A stretch of DNA of 64,000 nucleotides, from NCBI RefSeq assembly GCF_900113045.1, contig NZ_FONY01000010.1, positions 62,001-126,000 of the forward strand, written 5' to 3'. Numbering within the stretch: the stretch's first letter is position 1; each line of letters opens with the position of its first letter. The notes below the pieces were generated by a model that was given only the letters and a program-made list of their open reading frames with translations, had not been told where the DNA came from and searched no databases. The position numbers and the translations under genes are program-made. Shown in pieces: positions 55,596 through 64,000 of the stretch. Source of the stretch: Thermoflexibacter ruber (GTDB lineage Bacteria > Bacteroidota > Bacteroidia > Cytophagales > Thermoflexibacteraceae).

Positions 55596-56510
55596 TTGAC
55601 ATTCGAGCTAACTATACTTGGGGCTACTTCTGCTACGCCTACGGTAGGCAAGCACCCCACTTCTCAACTACTCAACTACAACGACCAGTTTTACTTAATT
55701 GATTGCGGTGAGGGTACGCAAGTACAACTATTGCGGTATGATTTCAAGTTTAATAGAATTAATCACATATTTATCAGCCACTTACATGGCGACCATTATT
55801 TTGGTTTGTTAGGGTTGTTGTTTTCTATGCACTTGCAAAAGCGTACTAACGACTTGCACCTTTATGCTCCCAGAGGTTTAGATGAGATTATCTTGACACA
55901 CTTCAAGCATAGCAAAAGTGTACTTCATTATACGCTGATTTTCCACCCTTTTGAAGGAAATGAGCCTGAGTTACTTCTTGATAATGAAGATATTACAGTA
56001 ACTACTATTCCAATGAATCACGGCATACTTTGTTGTGGTTTTTTGTTCAGGGAAAAGCCTAAAAAATTGAATATCAATAAGGAGAGACTTCCGACAAATC
56101 TGCCTGTTCCTTTGATATTGGCTTTGAAAGATGGAGAAGACATTTTTTTTGAAGGAAAACTTATTCGTAATGAGGAACTTACCTTACCGCCTAAGCCATT
56201 AAGAAGTTATGCCTTTTGTGCAGATACTAAATATACAGAAAGTATCATTCCTCAAATACAAAACGTGGATTGGTTGTACCATGAGGCTACTTTTACCGAA
56301 GATTTGGCACACAGGATTGAAGAAGGAACTTATCATAGCACTGCTAAGCAAGCGGCAATGATTGCTAAAAAATCTAATGCCAAACAACTTATCATTGGGC
56401 ATTTTTCAGTACGCTACGGGGACTTAAATATACTTTTGCAGGAGGCAAAAGAGGTTTTTGAAAATACTGTATTGGCAGTTGAGGGGCATACTTATCAGAT
56501 TACTGCATAA
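55596..56510 (+). CDS. rnz: Ribonuclease Z
   Basis: 304 residues. The metallo-beta-lactamase motif HLHGDHYFGL and the N-terminal GATSATPTVGKHPTSQLL are typical of tRNA 3' processing endonuclease RNase Z. Further metal ligands lie in NHGILCCGF, FCADTKYTE and IGHFSVRYGD. The frame has no ATG near its proper N-terminus; TTG at 55596 gives MTFELTILGATSATP, which matches the family, so a TTG start is chosen. Confidence 0.94.
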   Translation: MTFELTILGATSATPTVGKHPTSQLLNYNDQFYLIDCGEGTQVQLLRYDFKFNRINHIFISHLHGDHYFGLLGLLFSMHLQKRTNDLHLYAPRGLDEIILTHFKHSKSVLHYTLIFHPFEGNEPELLLDNEDITVTTIPMNHGILCCGFLFREKPKKLNINKERLPTNLPVPLILALKDGEDIFFEGKLIRNEELTLPPKPLRSYAFCADTKYTESIIPQIQNVDWLYHEATFTEDLAHRIEEGTYHSTAKQAAMIAKKSNAKQLIIGHFSVRYGDLNILLQEAKEVFENTVLAVEGHTYQITA

Positions 56511-56538
56511 AGTATGGATAATTTTGTAAATTAGCAAA

Positions 56539-57543
56539 CTATCTTCTTCTTAGTATTACCCAAACCACTACGGGTACACCTACTAAGGCAGTAATTGCAT
56601 TAATAGGCAATACGTGAGGAGAATAGGGTAACTGACAAAGCATATCACATGCCAGCATCAGTATAGCACCCAAGAAGGCACAGGCAGGAAGTAGCCTCTT
56701 ATGCTCTGACGTGTCAAGTAAGTATCTACATATATGAGGAACTGCTATCCCAACAAAGCCAATAATCCCACAAAAAGCAGTGATACAACCTGTTATCAAA
56801 CTGGTAAGTAAGATAACTTGAATGCGAATTTTGTGAATGTTTAACCCCATGCTTAGTGCGTAGTTGTCGCCTAAAAGTAAACTGTTCAGTGGCTTATACA
56901 GAAATATGGAGGAGAACAAGCCAACAAGCACCAAAGGGGCAAGAATGAGCATTTTTTCCCAATCTACTCCTCCCAAAGAGCCATAAGTCCAGTTGGCAAA
57001 GCGTTGCAGTTCTTCTTTGTTACTAAAAGACTGCAGAATGACAATCAAAGCCCCCACACCATTGCCAAGCATTAATCCTATAATAAGTAAACTTACCAGT
57101 TGGCGGACTTGGGTAGCAATAAAAAGCACTAATGCCATGATTGAGGCTGCCCCTACGACTGCTGATACGGCTATTGCCCACTGCCCTGCAAAACTGGCAA
57201 AACCCACACCTGCCAAAATCAGTAAAGCTACTCCTAAACTCGCTCCAGAGGAAACACCTAAGATATAAGCATCTGCTAAGGGATTGCGGAATAGCGTTTG
57301 CATCAGTAAGCCACTTACAGACAGCCCTGCACCTGCTAATAAAGCAGTAGTGGCTTTGGGAAGTCGGAACTGCCAAACAATAATTTCCCAACTCTTCTTT
57401 TCTGTATTTTTTTTTAGGAGAATATTAAAAACTTCATCTAAAGGAATATAAACCGACCCATAACTTACATCAGCAATAAAAAATACAAGCAATAAAAAAA
57501 AGAAGATAAAAAAAGGATAAGATTTGCCTAATAATGTTTTCAA
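56539..57543 (-). CDS. FecCD-family ABC transporter permease
   Basis: 334 residues with about nine membrane segments. FRLPKATTALLAGAGLSVSG, RNPLADAYILGVSSGASLG and IGFVGIAVPHICRYL are the family signatures. It would import iron-siderophore, heme or vitamin B12 together with a periplasmic binding protein and an ATPase. Neither partner is adjacent; a small lipoprotein gene lies 30 bases upstream. Confidence 0.93.
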   Translation of the reverse strand: MKTLLGKSYPFFIFFFLLLVFFIADVSYGSVYIPLDEVFNILLKKNTEKKSWEIIVWQFRLPKATTALLAGAGLSVSGLLMQTLFRNPLADAYILGVSSGASLGVALLILAGVGFASFAGQWAIAVSAVVGAASIMALVLFIATQVRQLVSLLIIGLMLGNGVGALIVILQSFSNKEELQRFANWTYGSLGGVDWEKMLILAPLVLVGLFSSIFLYKPLNSLLLGDNYALSMGLNIHKIRIQVILLTSLITGCITAFCGIIGFVGIAVPHICRYLLDTSEHKRLLPACAFLGAILMLACDMLCQLPYSPHVLPINAITALVGVPVVVWVILRRR

Positions 57544-57573
57544 ACGCTCTTTCTTGGGATTTATAGAAATAAA

Positions 57574-58038
57574 TCAATTACTGCTGGCTAATACTACTTT
57601 GGCTTTTTTCATACTCTCCCCTATTTTTTCTCCGACTTGATAGATTTGTTGTTTTTGTCTTAGTAGATAAGACCTAATTTCTTCATCTCTCATCCCCTCG
57701 TAGTTGGTCTTATAGTTACGCATCCAAGTCATCATTGCTTCTTCTGCCCCATCTAAAGAGTTGAAGACGGTTCTGAGTTCTTTGAGTTGGTGCTCGTCAG
57801 AGATATTGCCTTCTTGGAGTTTGATTTTGACTGCTGCTTTAATTTGTACCAGATGGCTAATAGAGGGCATAATAGAGTCATGCATTAGCATCACTTCTTT
57901 TTGCAGGTTTGCAATAGCAATACATGCCTGTCGGTCAAGGGTCGGTCTGTTTTCATTTTCCGTTTTTTGACTGATGCAAGAAAAGGATAATGAAACTACA
58001 AGTATTAGAAAGTAATTTATAAAGTAGCTATGTTTCAT
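57574..58038 (-). CDS. Small lipoprotein of unknown function
   Basis: 154 residues with a lipobox (VSLSFSCISQ). The mature part is almost all alpha-helical with many charged residues and no recognised domain. It is probably cotranscribed with the FecCD permease gene, since only 30 bases separate them. It does not look like a substrate-binding protein. Confidence 0.7.
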   Translation of the reverse strand: MKHSYFINYFLILVVSLSFSCISQKTENENRPTLDRQACIAIANLQKEVMLMHDSIMPSISHLVQIKAAVKIKLQEGNISDEHQLKELRTVFNSLDGAEEAMMTWMRNYKTNYEGMRDEEIRSYLLRQKQQIYQVGEKIGESMKKAKVVLASSN

Positions 58039-58199
58039 TTAAAATGATAAATAAGTTTTTGTAAATTTCTACAAAATTAATCTGCATTTCAAAGGAATTT
58101 TTCCCTTTGTTTTTCATAAATTGAAAACAAAAATACATAAACTTTAAGTCGTTATAGCTAAATTAGCATTTTTTAACAACCTCATTATCATTTATTTAT

Positions 58200-59240
58200 A
58201 TGAAATATCAATCTATTTTATGCTTCTTTGCAACGCTTTTATTTGCTTGTCAAGATAATACAAAAAATGAAGAAAAGCAAGTAACTGATTCTATGATTGA
58301 AACAACAGGACAAGAAGAAAAGACGAGTATATCAAGTATGAAAGCCGAACTTTTATTAGATGCGAAAGCCTCACTGGGCGAAGGTGCGCTCTGGAACAGT
58401 AAAACTAACGAACTGTATTGGGTAGATATAGAAAAGGGAGTTTTGCATATTTTTAATCCTCAAAGCCAAGAGAACAAATCTATTAACTTAGGACAAAGGG
58501 TAGGTACAGTGGTACCTACGGCAGAGGGAAATGTTCTTGTTGCTTTGGAAGATGGAATTTATGAGGTAGATTTAAAGACAGAAAAGAAAAAAATGCTTAC
58601 AGCACGCCCTGAGAAAAATTATCCTGATAATCGCTTCAATGACGGCAAATGCGACCCTGCAGGGAGATTTTGGGTGGGAACGATGTCCATGAAAGGCATA
58701 GCTAAGGCAGGGGCTTTGTACTGCTTTGATAATCAAGGCTATATCAAAAGGGTTTATGATAGTGTTACAGTTTCTAATGGCATTGTGTGGTCTTTGGACA
58801 GTACCAAGATGTATTACATAGATACCCCCACAAAAGAAGTAAAAGAATTTGCTTATGATATGTCCACGGGAAAAGCTACTTTTACAAAAGTTGCAGTACA
58901 AATTCCAGATGGAATGGGCTATCCCGACGGCATGACCATAGATAACGAAGGAATGTTGTGGATAGCTATGTGGGAAGGGTATAGCGTATTGAGGTTCAGT
59001 CCTTTTACAGGTGAACTCCTCATGAAAATAGAAGTACCCGTAGCAAGAGTAACTTCCTGTGCCTTTGGTGGAGAAAACTTAGATACTCTTTATATTACCA
59101 CCGCCAGTATAGGAGCAAAAGAAGAAGAACTGAAAGAATATCCCCATAGTGGTAGTCTTTTTGTGGTCAAAACAGGACATAAGGGCATTCCTAACTTTGC
59201 TTATCAAAAGAAAAAGAAAAAAATGACAGTAAGTTTTTAG
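58200..59240 (+). CDS. SMP-30/gluconolactonase-family lipoprotein
   Basis: 346 residues. A lipobox (LLFACQDN) is followed by a linker and a six-bladed propeller with ASLGEGALWNSKTNELYWVD, RFNDGKCDPAGRFWVGTM and SNGIVWSLDSTKMYYIDT. These carry the metal and active-site residues of the SMP-30/gluconolactonase family. It likely hydrolyses a sugar lactone in the periplasm. It may work with other sugar-acid genes in the window, although none is adjacent. Confidence 0.9.
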   Translation: MKYQSILCFFATLLFACQDNTKNEEKQVTDSMIETTGQEEKTSISSMKAELLLDAKASLGEGALWNSKTNELYWVDIEKGVLHIFNPQSQENKSINLGQRVGTVVPTAEGNVLVALEDGIYEVDLKTEKKKMLTARPEKNYPDNRFNDGKCDPAGRFWVGTMSMKGIAKAGALYCFDNQGYIKRVYDSVTVSNGIVWSLDSTKMYYIDTPTKEVKEFAYDMSTGKATFTKVAVQIPDGMGYPDGMTIDNEGMLWIAMWEGYSVLRFSPFTGELLMKIEVPVARVTSCAFGGENLDTLYITTASIGAKEEELKEYPHSGSLFVVKTGHKGIPNFAYQKKKKKMTVSF

Positions 59241-59673
59241 CTATGAGGTACTTAAGTTTTTGTACGAAAATGACCACTTACCAAAGTGTGGCTACTCAGA
59301 TAGCACAGTCAAAGATGGCACTTATGATAGTAGAACACATAAGAGTTATATTATAAATACCGAAGAAGAATATCATAAGTTAGTAAATCAATGTCCTACT
59401 CTAAGCAATGGGTAAGTAGTTTCTCTATCCAAAATAGATTTTGAAAAATATAGTTTGCTGACAGGAGTTGTTTTTTGTGTGAGACCTCCTCGCGTTAGAA
59501 GTATGAAACTCATTAAGTATTGTGATGATTATGTTTTTACGATAGGGTTTGTTTTAGGTGCGGCTTCTATCATAGTTCCTAATGCCAATTACTTTGCTCT
59601 TGTCCCCAAAATACCTTCTCATTCAAAAATCAAATATGAAATTTATCAAAAATTCTTTTCAAAAACGTTATTT
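59233..59673 (+). pseudogene. Decayed gene with one in-frame stop and no start
   Basis: One frame runs from 59233 to 59673, broken only by TAA at 59413-59415. The parts read SYIINTEEEYHKLVNQCP before the stop, and SKIDFEKYSLLTGVVFC, then FALVPKIPSHSKIKYEI after it. The order (NTEEEYxKL, IDFxKYSLL, VPKIP) resembles a family of Bacteroidota lipoproteins of unknown function. There is no ATG at the front, so it is probably 5'-truncated and inactive. Confidence 0.65.
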
Positions 59674-59859
59674 ATGAAATCCATGAAAAAGTTAATCACA
59701 AGCGTTATCTTATTTGTTTCTTTTAGCCAATGTATTTATTCTCAAGAATATGCTGTTTATTTTTCAAATAAACAAAAAACAATACTGACTACTCCTCCTA
59801 AAAAAGTATTAAGTTCAACAATGCTTGACTTGCCTAATTTTGATAAGAAGGCTAAGTAA
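59674..59859 (+). CDS. Small secreted peptide of unknown function
   Basis: 61 residues from ATG 59674: a signal peptide (MKSMKKLITSVILFVSFSQ, ending near IYSQ) and a short basic mature part with TTPPKKVLSSTM. It is in the same frame as the upstream decayed gene, which lost its own stop codon. It could be real or part of the decay. Confidence 0.45.
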   Translation: MKSMKKLITSVILFVSFSQCIYSQEYAVYFSNKQKTILTTPPKKVLSSTMLDLPNFDKKAK

Positions 59860-59935
59860 ATCAAATTTTTATTTACTCCTCCGCTCCGTTAAGTAAGTGA
59901 GAAAATAAATTGGTTTCTGATAAAATACATTGTAG

Positions 59936-62515
59936 ATGTTGTATAAAAGCAAAGAATCAAAAAACATGAATCAAGCAAATAATAATAAAATATTTCAAGA
60001 TATAACTGATGTCTATGAGTTCATCAAAGATAAACAAATAGTTACAGATAGCCGTAGCCTCATTGCTGTACCGAGTGAGGCTGTATTTTTTGCTTTCAAA
60101 GGTAAACACGCAGACGGCAATCAATTTGTAGAGGAGATGTATGCAAAAGGAGTGCGTGCTTTTGTAACTAACTTGGAATCGTCTAATTTTCAACACTTGG
60201 AAGGGCTTTGGGTCCGAGTACCCCATACGCTTACTGCCCTGCAAGAGTTAGCCACTTTTCATAGGTTACAGTTTCCTCATTTAGAAGTGATTGGTATTAC
60301 AGGAAGTAATGGGAAAACCATGGTAAAAGAGTGGCTTTCCCAACTTTTACAAGGGAAATTTTCGCTGGTTAAAAGCCCAAAAAGTTACAATTCGCAGTTA
60401 GGAGTACCTCTTTCAATTTGGCAAATTAAAGCACATCATCAGATAGGCATATTTGAGGCAGGCATTTCTAAACCCGCTGAGATGGTCAAGTTAGCCCAAA
60501 TCATACAACCTACTTTGGGTATTTTCACTAACATAGGTACGGCACATGACGAAGGTTTCCATAGCCGCCAAGAAAAAATTAGAGAAAAACTCCAGCTTTT
60601 TCAGCATAGTAGGCTAATTATTTACTGCAATAATTATGAGGATATTACACAAGAAATTTTGAAAAGTAAGCCTACCTATCAAACGCTTACATGGGGGAGA
60701 AAAGCCAATGCTCATATCCAAATTTTAAATACGGAACGCCATGCAAACAGACAGACTTTGTCTATCCAATACCATTTTCAAAATCACTTATCCCAAGAAA
60801 AGTCAGGTAACTACTTGCTTAGCTTACCTTTTACTGATATGGCTTCGGTAGAAAATGCTATGCACTGTGTAGCAATGCTTTTGTATTTGGGCTATGATTT
60901 GGCGGAAATCCAATCTCTGATTTACCAGCAATTTGTAGGGAAAAATAAGGCTTTGCCGATGCGTTTGGAGCTAAAGAAGGGTATTCACCAATGTACACTC
61001 ATAGATGATACTTATACCAATGATTTACAAGCACTTAGTGTGGCTTTAGACTTCATGAACCAACAACGGCAAAAACAAACCTTTGGACAATCCTTGAAGC
61101 ATAAGACACTTATTTTGTCGGATATTCTCCACACCAATATGGCTTCTGAAAATGTTTATCAGCAAGTAGCACGTATGCTTCAAAGTAATGCTATCAGCAA
61201 ACTAATAGGTATTGGGCAGGATATTCGTACTTTAGCGGTTTTCCAAGAAGAAACCAAAGACATAGAGAAATATTTTTACTCTGATACAGAGGAGTTTATA
61301 CAAGATTTCTTACAAGGCAGGATTCATTTTCAAAACGAACAGATTTTGATTAAAGGAGCGAGGAAGTTTCAGTTTGATAGGATTACTGCCTACTTGCAAG
61401 AAAAAGTACACGGCACTCGCTTAGAGATTAACTTAGATGCTTTGGTGCATAATTTGAAATTTTATAAGAGTTTGTTAAAACCACAGACCAAGGTTATGGT
61501 CATGGTCAAAGCATTTGCTTACGGGAGCGGAAGTGCTGAAGTTGCCAGCGTTTTGCAATACCAAAACGTAGATTATTTGGCTGTAGCCTACACCGATGAG
61601 GGAGTGCATCTTAGGGAAAACGGAATCCGCTTACCTATCATGGTGATGAATCCCTCTGAGGAAACTTTTGATAAAATCATACAGTATCGCTTAGAACCAG
61701 AGATTTACAGTTTTCGCCTCTTGAAGCAATTTTTAAACTATGCCAAAATGGCTCAGATAAATATGGCTACTCCCTTGCCTATTCACTTGAAGTTGGATAC
61801 AGGAATGAGGCGATTAGGTTTTGAAGTAATGGAAATAGAGGAAGTTGGCAAAATTTTATCTCAACATACAGCCTTGAAGGTAGCTTCTATTTTTACACAT
61901 TTAGCAGGGGCTGATGAGGAAAGGCACAATACTTTTTCTTTACAACAACTTACTAATTTTCAAAAAGTAGCCAATGGATTAGAGAATCTTTTGGGTTATC
62001 ATTTCATCAAACACGCACTAAACTCTGCGGGAATTACCCGATGGGCTGATTATCAAATGGATATGGTAAGGCTTGGTATTGGGCTGTATGGAGTAGAAGC
62101 CAACGGATTTCTCCAGCAGCACTTACAAAATGTAACTACTCTAAAGACGACTATCTCACAGATAAAAAATATCAAAAAAGGTGAAACAGTTGGCTATGGA
62201 AGGCGTTGGGAGGCTCAGCAAGACAGCAAAATTGGTACGATTGCCATAGGTTATGCTGACGGATATGACCGAAGATTTAGCAATGGACTTGGAAAGGTAT
62301 TTGTCAAAGGCAAATTAGCACCGATTATCGGAAGTGTTTGTATGGATATGAGCATGATAGACCTGACAGGTATAGACGTAGAAGAAGGGGAGGAGGTCAT
62401 TGTTTTTGGGAAAGAGGTCAGTGTGATTGATTTGGCAAAAAGCATCAATACCATTCCTTATGAACTTTTTACGGGCATAGGGGAGAGAGTGAAAAGAGTA
62501 TTTTTTACAGAATAA
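59936..62515 (+). CDS. murF-alr: Bifunctional UDP-MurNAc-tripeptide:D-Ala-D-Ala ligase / alanine racemase
   Basis: 859 residues from ATG 59936; ATG 59966 would give a start nearer the family norm. Residues up to about 485 are a Mur ligase with P-loop ITGSNGKTMVKEW and IGTAHDEGF. Residues about 490-859 are an alanine racemase with the PLP lysine in MVKAFAYGSGS, GIGLYGVEA and GSVCMDMSMID. This fusion is typical of Bacteroidota. It makes D-alanine and adds D-Ala-D-Ala to the cell-wall precursor. The Mur half seems to lack some canonical residues seen in free MurF, as is usual for these fusions. Confidence 0.94.
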   Translation: MLYKSKESKNMNQANNNKIFQDITDVYEFIKDKQIVTDSRSLIAVPSEAVFFAFKGKHADGNQFVEEMYAKGVRAFVTNLESSNFQHLEGLWVRVPHTLTALQELATFHRLQFPHLEVIGITGSNGKTMVKEWLSQLLQGKFSLVKSPKSYNSQLGVPLSIWQIKAHHQIGIFEAGISKPAEMVKLAQIIQPTLGIFTNIGTAHDEGFHSRQEKIREKLQLFQHSRLIIYCNNYEDITQEILKSKPTYQTLTWGRKANAHIQILNTERHANRQTLSIQYHFQNHLSQEKSGNYLLSLPFTDMASVENAMHCVAMLLYLGYDLAEIQSLIYQQFVGKNKALPMRLELKKGIHQCTLIDDTYTNDLQALSVALDFMNQQRQKQTFGQSLKHKTLILSDILHTNMASENVYQQVARMLQSNAISKLIGIGQDIRTLAVFQEETKDIEKYFYSDTEEFIQDFLQGRIHFQNEQILIKGARKFQFDRITAYLQEKVHGTRLEINLDALVHNLKFYKSLLKPQTKVMVMVKAFAYGSGSAEVASVLQYQNVDYLAVAYTDEGVHLRENGIRLPIMVMNPSEETFDKIIQYRLEPEIYSFRLLKQFLNYAKMAQINMATPLPIHLKLDTGMRRLGFEVMEIEEVGKILSQHTALKVASIFTHLAGADEERHNTFSLQQLTNFQKVANGLENLLGYHFIKHALNSAGITRWADYQMDMVRLGIGLYGVEANGFLQQHLQNVTTLKTTISQIKNIKKGETVGYGRRWEAQQDSKIGTIAIGYADGYDRRFSNGLGKVFVKGKLAPIIGSVCMDMSMIDLTGIDVEEGEEVIVFGKEVSVIDLAKSINTIPYELFTGIGERVKRVFFTE

Positions 62516-62662
62516 GTAAATTAGAACATTTAAGCACCTGTTTGCGTTATTATTTAAAAGCCAAAGTTTTAAAAAGTATTTTTGATTAATTATAAAGTTA
62601 ATTGTCAGAAAAAAACCTTATTATTGTAAGGAGAGTTTTAAATTTTTTTCAAAATAAAGCAT

Positions 62663-62670
62663 TATCTTTG
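62663..62670 (+). promoter_or_regulatory. Bacteroidota -7 box for the J-domain/pspA operon
   Basis: TATCTTTG matches TAnnTTTG, 31 bases before the J-domain gene start. Confidence 0.5.
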
Positions 62671-62701
62671 GCATATTGCTAAAAATCATTCACTTTTGAT
62701 T

Positions 62702-63082
62702 ATGTTTGACCGTATTTTTAATATTTTGCGTGCCAATTTGGGGGATATTTTCCAAGAACAAGAGGAAAAAATCTCTAAGGAAGACTGGGAACTGTACGAG
62801 CAGTACCAAAGAAATAAGCGACAAGAGGAGCAGAAAAACTATGAGCAACAGTTTCATCAGTCATCTTGGCAGCAACAGCAAGAAGAAAAGCAGTATTATG
62901 GCGTATTAGAATTGCCTTACGGTGCTTCATTTGAGGAAATTAAGATAGCCTACAAGCGTTTGATTAAACAATATCATCCTGACCGCTTTCACAACGACGC
63001 AGAAAAGCACAAAGCAGCAGTAGAAATTTCTCAGAAACTGAACGTAGCTTTTGCTTATTTTGAGAAAAAATTTGGTCAGTAG
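62702..63082 (+). CDS. J-domain protein with PspA-like N-terminal helix
   Basis: 126 residues from ATG 62702 (TTG 62696 also in frame). Residues about 64-124 form a DnaJ J-domain (YYGVLELPYGASFEEIKIAY, HPD in KQYHPDRFH). The N-terminus FDRIFNILRANLGDIFQEQ resembles the amphipathic membrane-binding helix of PspA/IM30. The middle is a Gln/Glu-rich linker. The pspA gene follows by 48 bases, so the protein may bring DnaK to PspA or to stressed membranes; this is inference. Confidence 0.88.
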   Translation: MFDRIFNILRANLGDIFQEQEEKISKEDWELYEQYQRNKRQEEQKNYEQQFHQSSWQQQQEEKQYYGVLELPYGASFEEIKIAYKRLIKQYHPDRFHNDAEKHKAAVEISQKLNVAFAYFEKKFGQ

Positions 63083-63130
63083 AAGTATTTATAAAAGTAA
63101 AATAAGAAATTATCATAGATATAAATTAAC

Positions 63131-63946
63131 ATGGGATTCTGGAAAAATTTAGTAGATTCCTTCCGTGCATTCTTAGGATATAAAATAGAACAGCAAGAAG
63201 ACCCCGTCAAACTTACTGAGCAAAGTATCAGAGAGTTAAAAGTAGATTTGAGTGAGAGTTTGAAAAGTTTGGCAGAGGCAAAGGCAGGCTTCATCAAAGC
63301 CAAAAGAGAAGTAGAGCTGCAACAAAAACAGGCTGAGCAGTGTGAGTACAAGGCAACAGCATTGTTGGAAAAAGCCAAAAACGGGCAGTTAGATAGCCAA
63401 ACAGCCGATAAGTTTGCCTTGATGGAACTGGGAAAAAAAGAGGAGATAATGAGAAGAGTAAATATCAGCCTCAAAGGATTAGAAAATTACGAAGCTATGG
63501 TCAAAAAACTCGAGGACCAAACCAGAGCTATCAAAGAGCAAATCTATGCTTGGGAAACTGAACTCAACACGCTTAAAGCCCGTACTAAAATCAGTCAAGC
63601 TACTAAAAATCTACACGAAAGACTTTCAAGGTTTGATACTAATAGCACAGCTAATCTGTTGGAGAGCATCAAGGAAAAAGCCATAGAACAAGAGGTGCTT
63701 GCTGAGTCTATGGCATATATATCAAGTGGGAAAACCAGTTGGGAAATGGAGGTAGATAAGATTTTGGGTATGGACAAACCTGCCAATAATCCACAACTCA
63801 ATGAGGCTTTGAACCAACTCAAGCAGAATGTCAATTCGCCTGATTATAAGCCTACTCCGCCGCAAATAGTACAGCCCAAAGATGTGCCTCCACCGAGCAG
63901 TTTACTTTCTGAACTGGAAAAATTAAAATCTAAACTTAAAGAATAA
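63131..63946 (+). CDS. pspA: PspA/IM30-family membrane-stress protein
   Basis: 271 residues, nearly all coiled coil. It starts MGFWKNLVDSFRAFLGYKIE (membrane-binding helix), then QEDPVKLTEQSIRELKVDL, typical of PspA/IM30. It forms scaffolds on the inner face of the membrane under envelope stress. A Pro-rich C-terminal extension (TPPQIVQPKDVPPPSS) is present. It is cotranscribed with the J-domain gene upstream. Confidence 0.92.
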   Translation: MGFWKNLVDSFRAFLGYKIEQQEDPVKLTEQSIRELKVDLSESLKSLAEAKAGFIKAKREVELQQKQAEQCEYKATALLEKAKNGQLDSQTADKFALMELGKKEEIMRRVNISLKGLENYEAMVKKLEDQTRAIKEQIYAWETELNTLKARTKISQATKNLHERLSRFDTNSTANLLESIKEKAIEQEVLAESMAYISSGKTSWEMEVDKILGMDKPANNPQLNEALNQLKQNVNSPDYKPTPPQIVQPKDVPPPSSLLSELEKLKSKLKE

Positions 63947-63956
63947 CTTTCAGATT

Positions 63957-64000
63957 ATGAAAGGAGTAGAAATAATCCAAGACACCAGCAAAAAGCCAAG
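63957..64000 (+). CDS. Start of a further gene, cut by the window edge
   Basis: ATG at 63957 opens a frame reading MKGVEIIQDTSKKP to the edge, 10 bases after the pspA stop. It is too short to identify. Confidence 0.35.
   Translation, partial: MKGVEIIQDTSKKP

Noticed and set aside
57574-58038. Substrate-binding protein partner of the FecCD permease
   Set aside because: At 154 residues and almost all helical, it is too small and lacks the two-lobe binding-protein pattern.

Overview
The window looks like chromosomal DNA from a Bacteroidota bacterium, most likely of the Cytophagales. It is AT-rich by eye (not computed). Supporting signs are a secreted metalloprotease with a C-terminal type IX secretion sorting domain, a MurF-alanine racemase fusion, separate PurS, a YtxJ-type bacillithiol-linked protein, a RemB/Wzi-like outer-membrane barrel, a PorT-like barrel, an IcmF-type B12 domain, a SiaC-family protein, and Bacteroidota promoters (TTG, 17-23 nt, TAnnTTTG), the best one in front of rplB. 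Shine-Dalgarno sequences are mostly absent. No rRNA, tRNA or CRISPR array was recognised.

Layout, left to right. 1-7.4 kb, all on the minus strand: an edge-truncated Tat-exported Gfo/Idh/MocA oxidoreductase, a sensor histidine kinase with a large periplasmic part, and a 1264-residue M43 metalloprotease. 7.5-17 kb: housekeeping singletons (purS, trxA, an arginine-deiminase-like enzyme, a COX3-like subunit, ytxJ, a PorT-like barrel, pdhA, a SPOR lipoprotein, a stand-alone type III polyketide synthase, an MsbA-like exporter). 17-26 kb: a BlaI/BlaR1-type pair, a membrane protein with wing-like repeats, a sugar nucleotidyltransferase, a RemB/Wzi-like barrel and a HAMP-SpoIIE phosphatase. 26-32 kb, minus strand: a YtcJ-type amidohydrolase, an FdhF/YdeP molybdoenzyme and holB. 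32-33.5 kb: a small accessory patch with an Rpn-type nuclease, palindromes and a decayed Y1/RAYT-like transposase. 33.5-42 kb: flavin reductase-like protein, Tat-exported enolase-superfamily enzyme, sodium:solute symporter, a membrane AAA ATPase and a DUF1080-PA14 protein. 42-48.5 kb: Uma2 nuclease, stand-alone IcmF-type B12 domain, SiaC-like protein, an isolated rplB-rpsS-rplV-rpsC block, and aspS. 48.6-55.5 kb: S9 peptidase, a small membrane protein, and three AhpD-like proteins grouped with an MFS transporter. 55.6-64 kb: rnz, a FecCD permease with a lipoprotein, an SMP-30 lipoprotein, a decayed gene, murF-alr, and a J-domain gene followed by pspA.

Likely functional links are: (i) the AhpD-like/MFS cluster, probably peroxide or small-molecule detoxification; (ii) the J-domain/PspA pair, probably envelope stress; (iii) the SpoIIE phosphatase and the SiaC-like protein 17 kb apart, which resemble parts of a SiaABC partner-switching system; (iv) enzymes and transporters of sugar and sugar-acid metabolism scattered across the window. 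The intergenic DNA is rich in palindromes: a 26-nt family, a 108-bp nested palindrome, an 81-bp element with terminal inverted repeats, and long perfect stems. No complete, clearly new multi-gene system is evident. The best leads are the palindrome family beside the transposase remnant, the J-domain protein with a PspA-like N-terminus, the isolated ribosomal block and the triplicated AhpD cluster.
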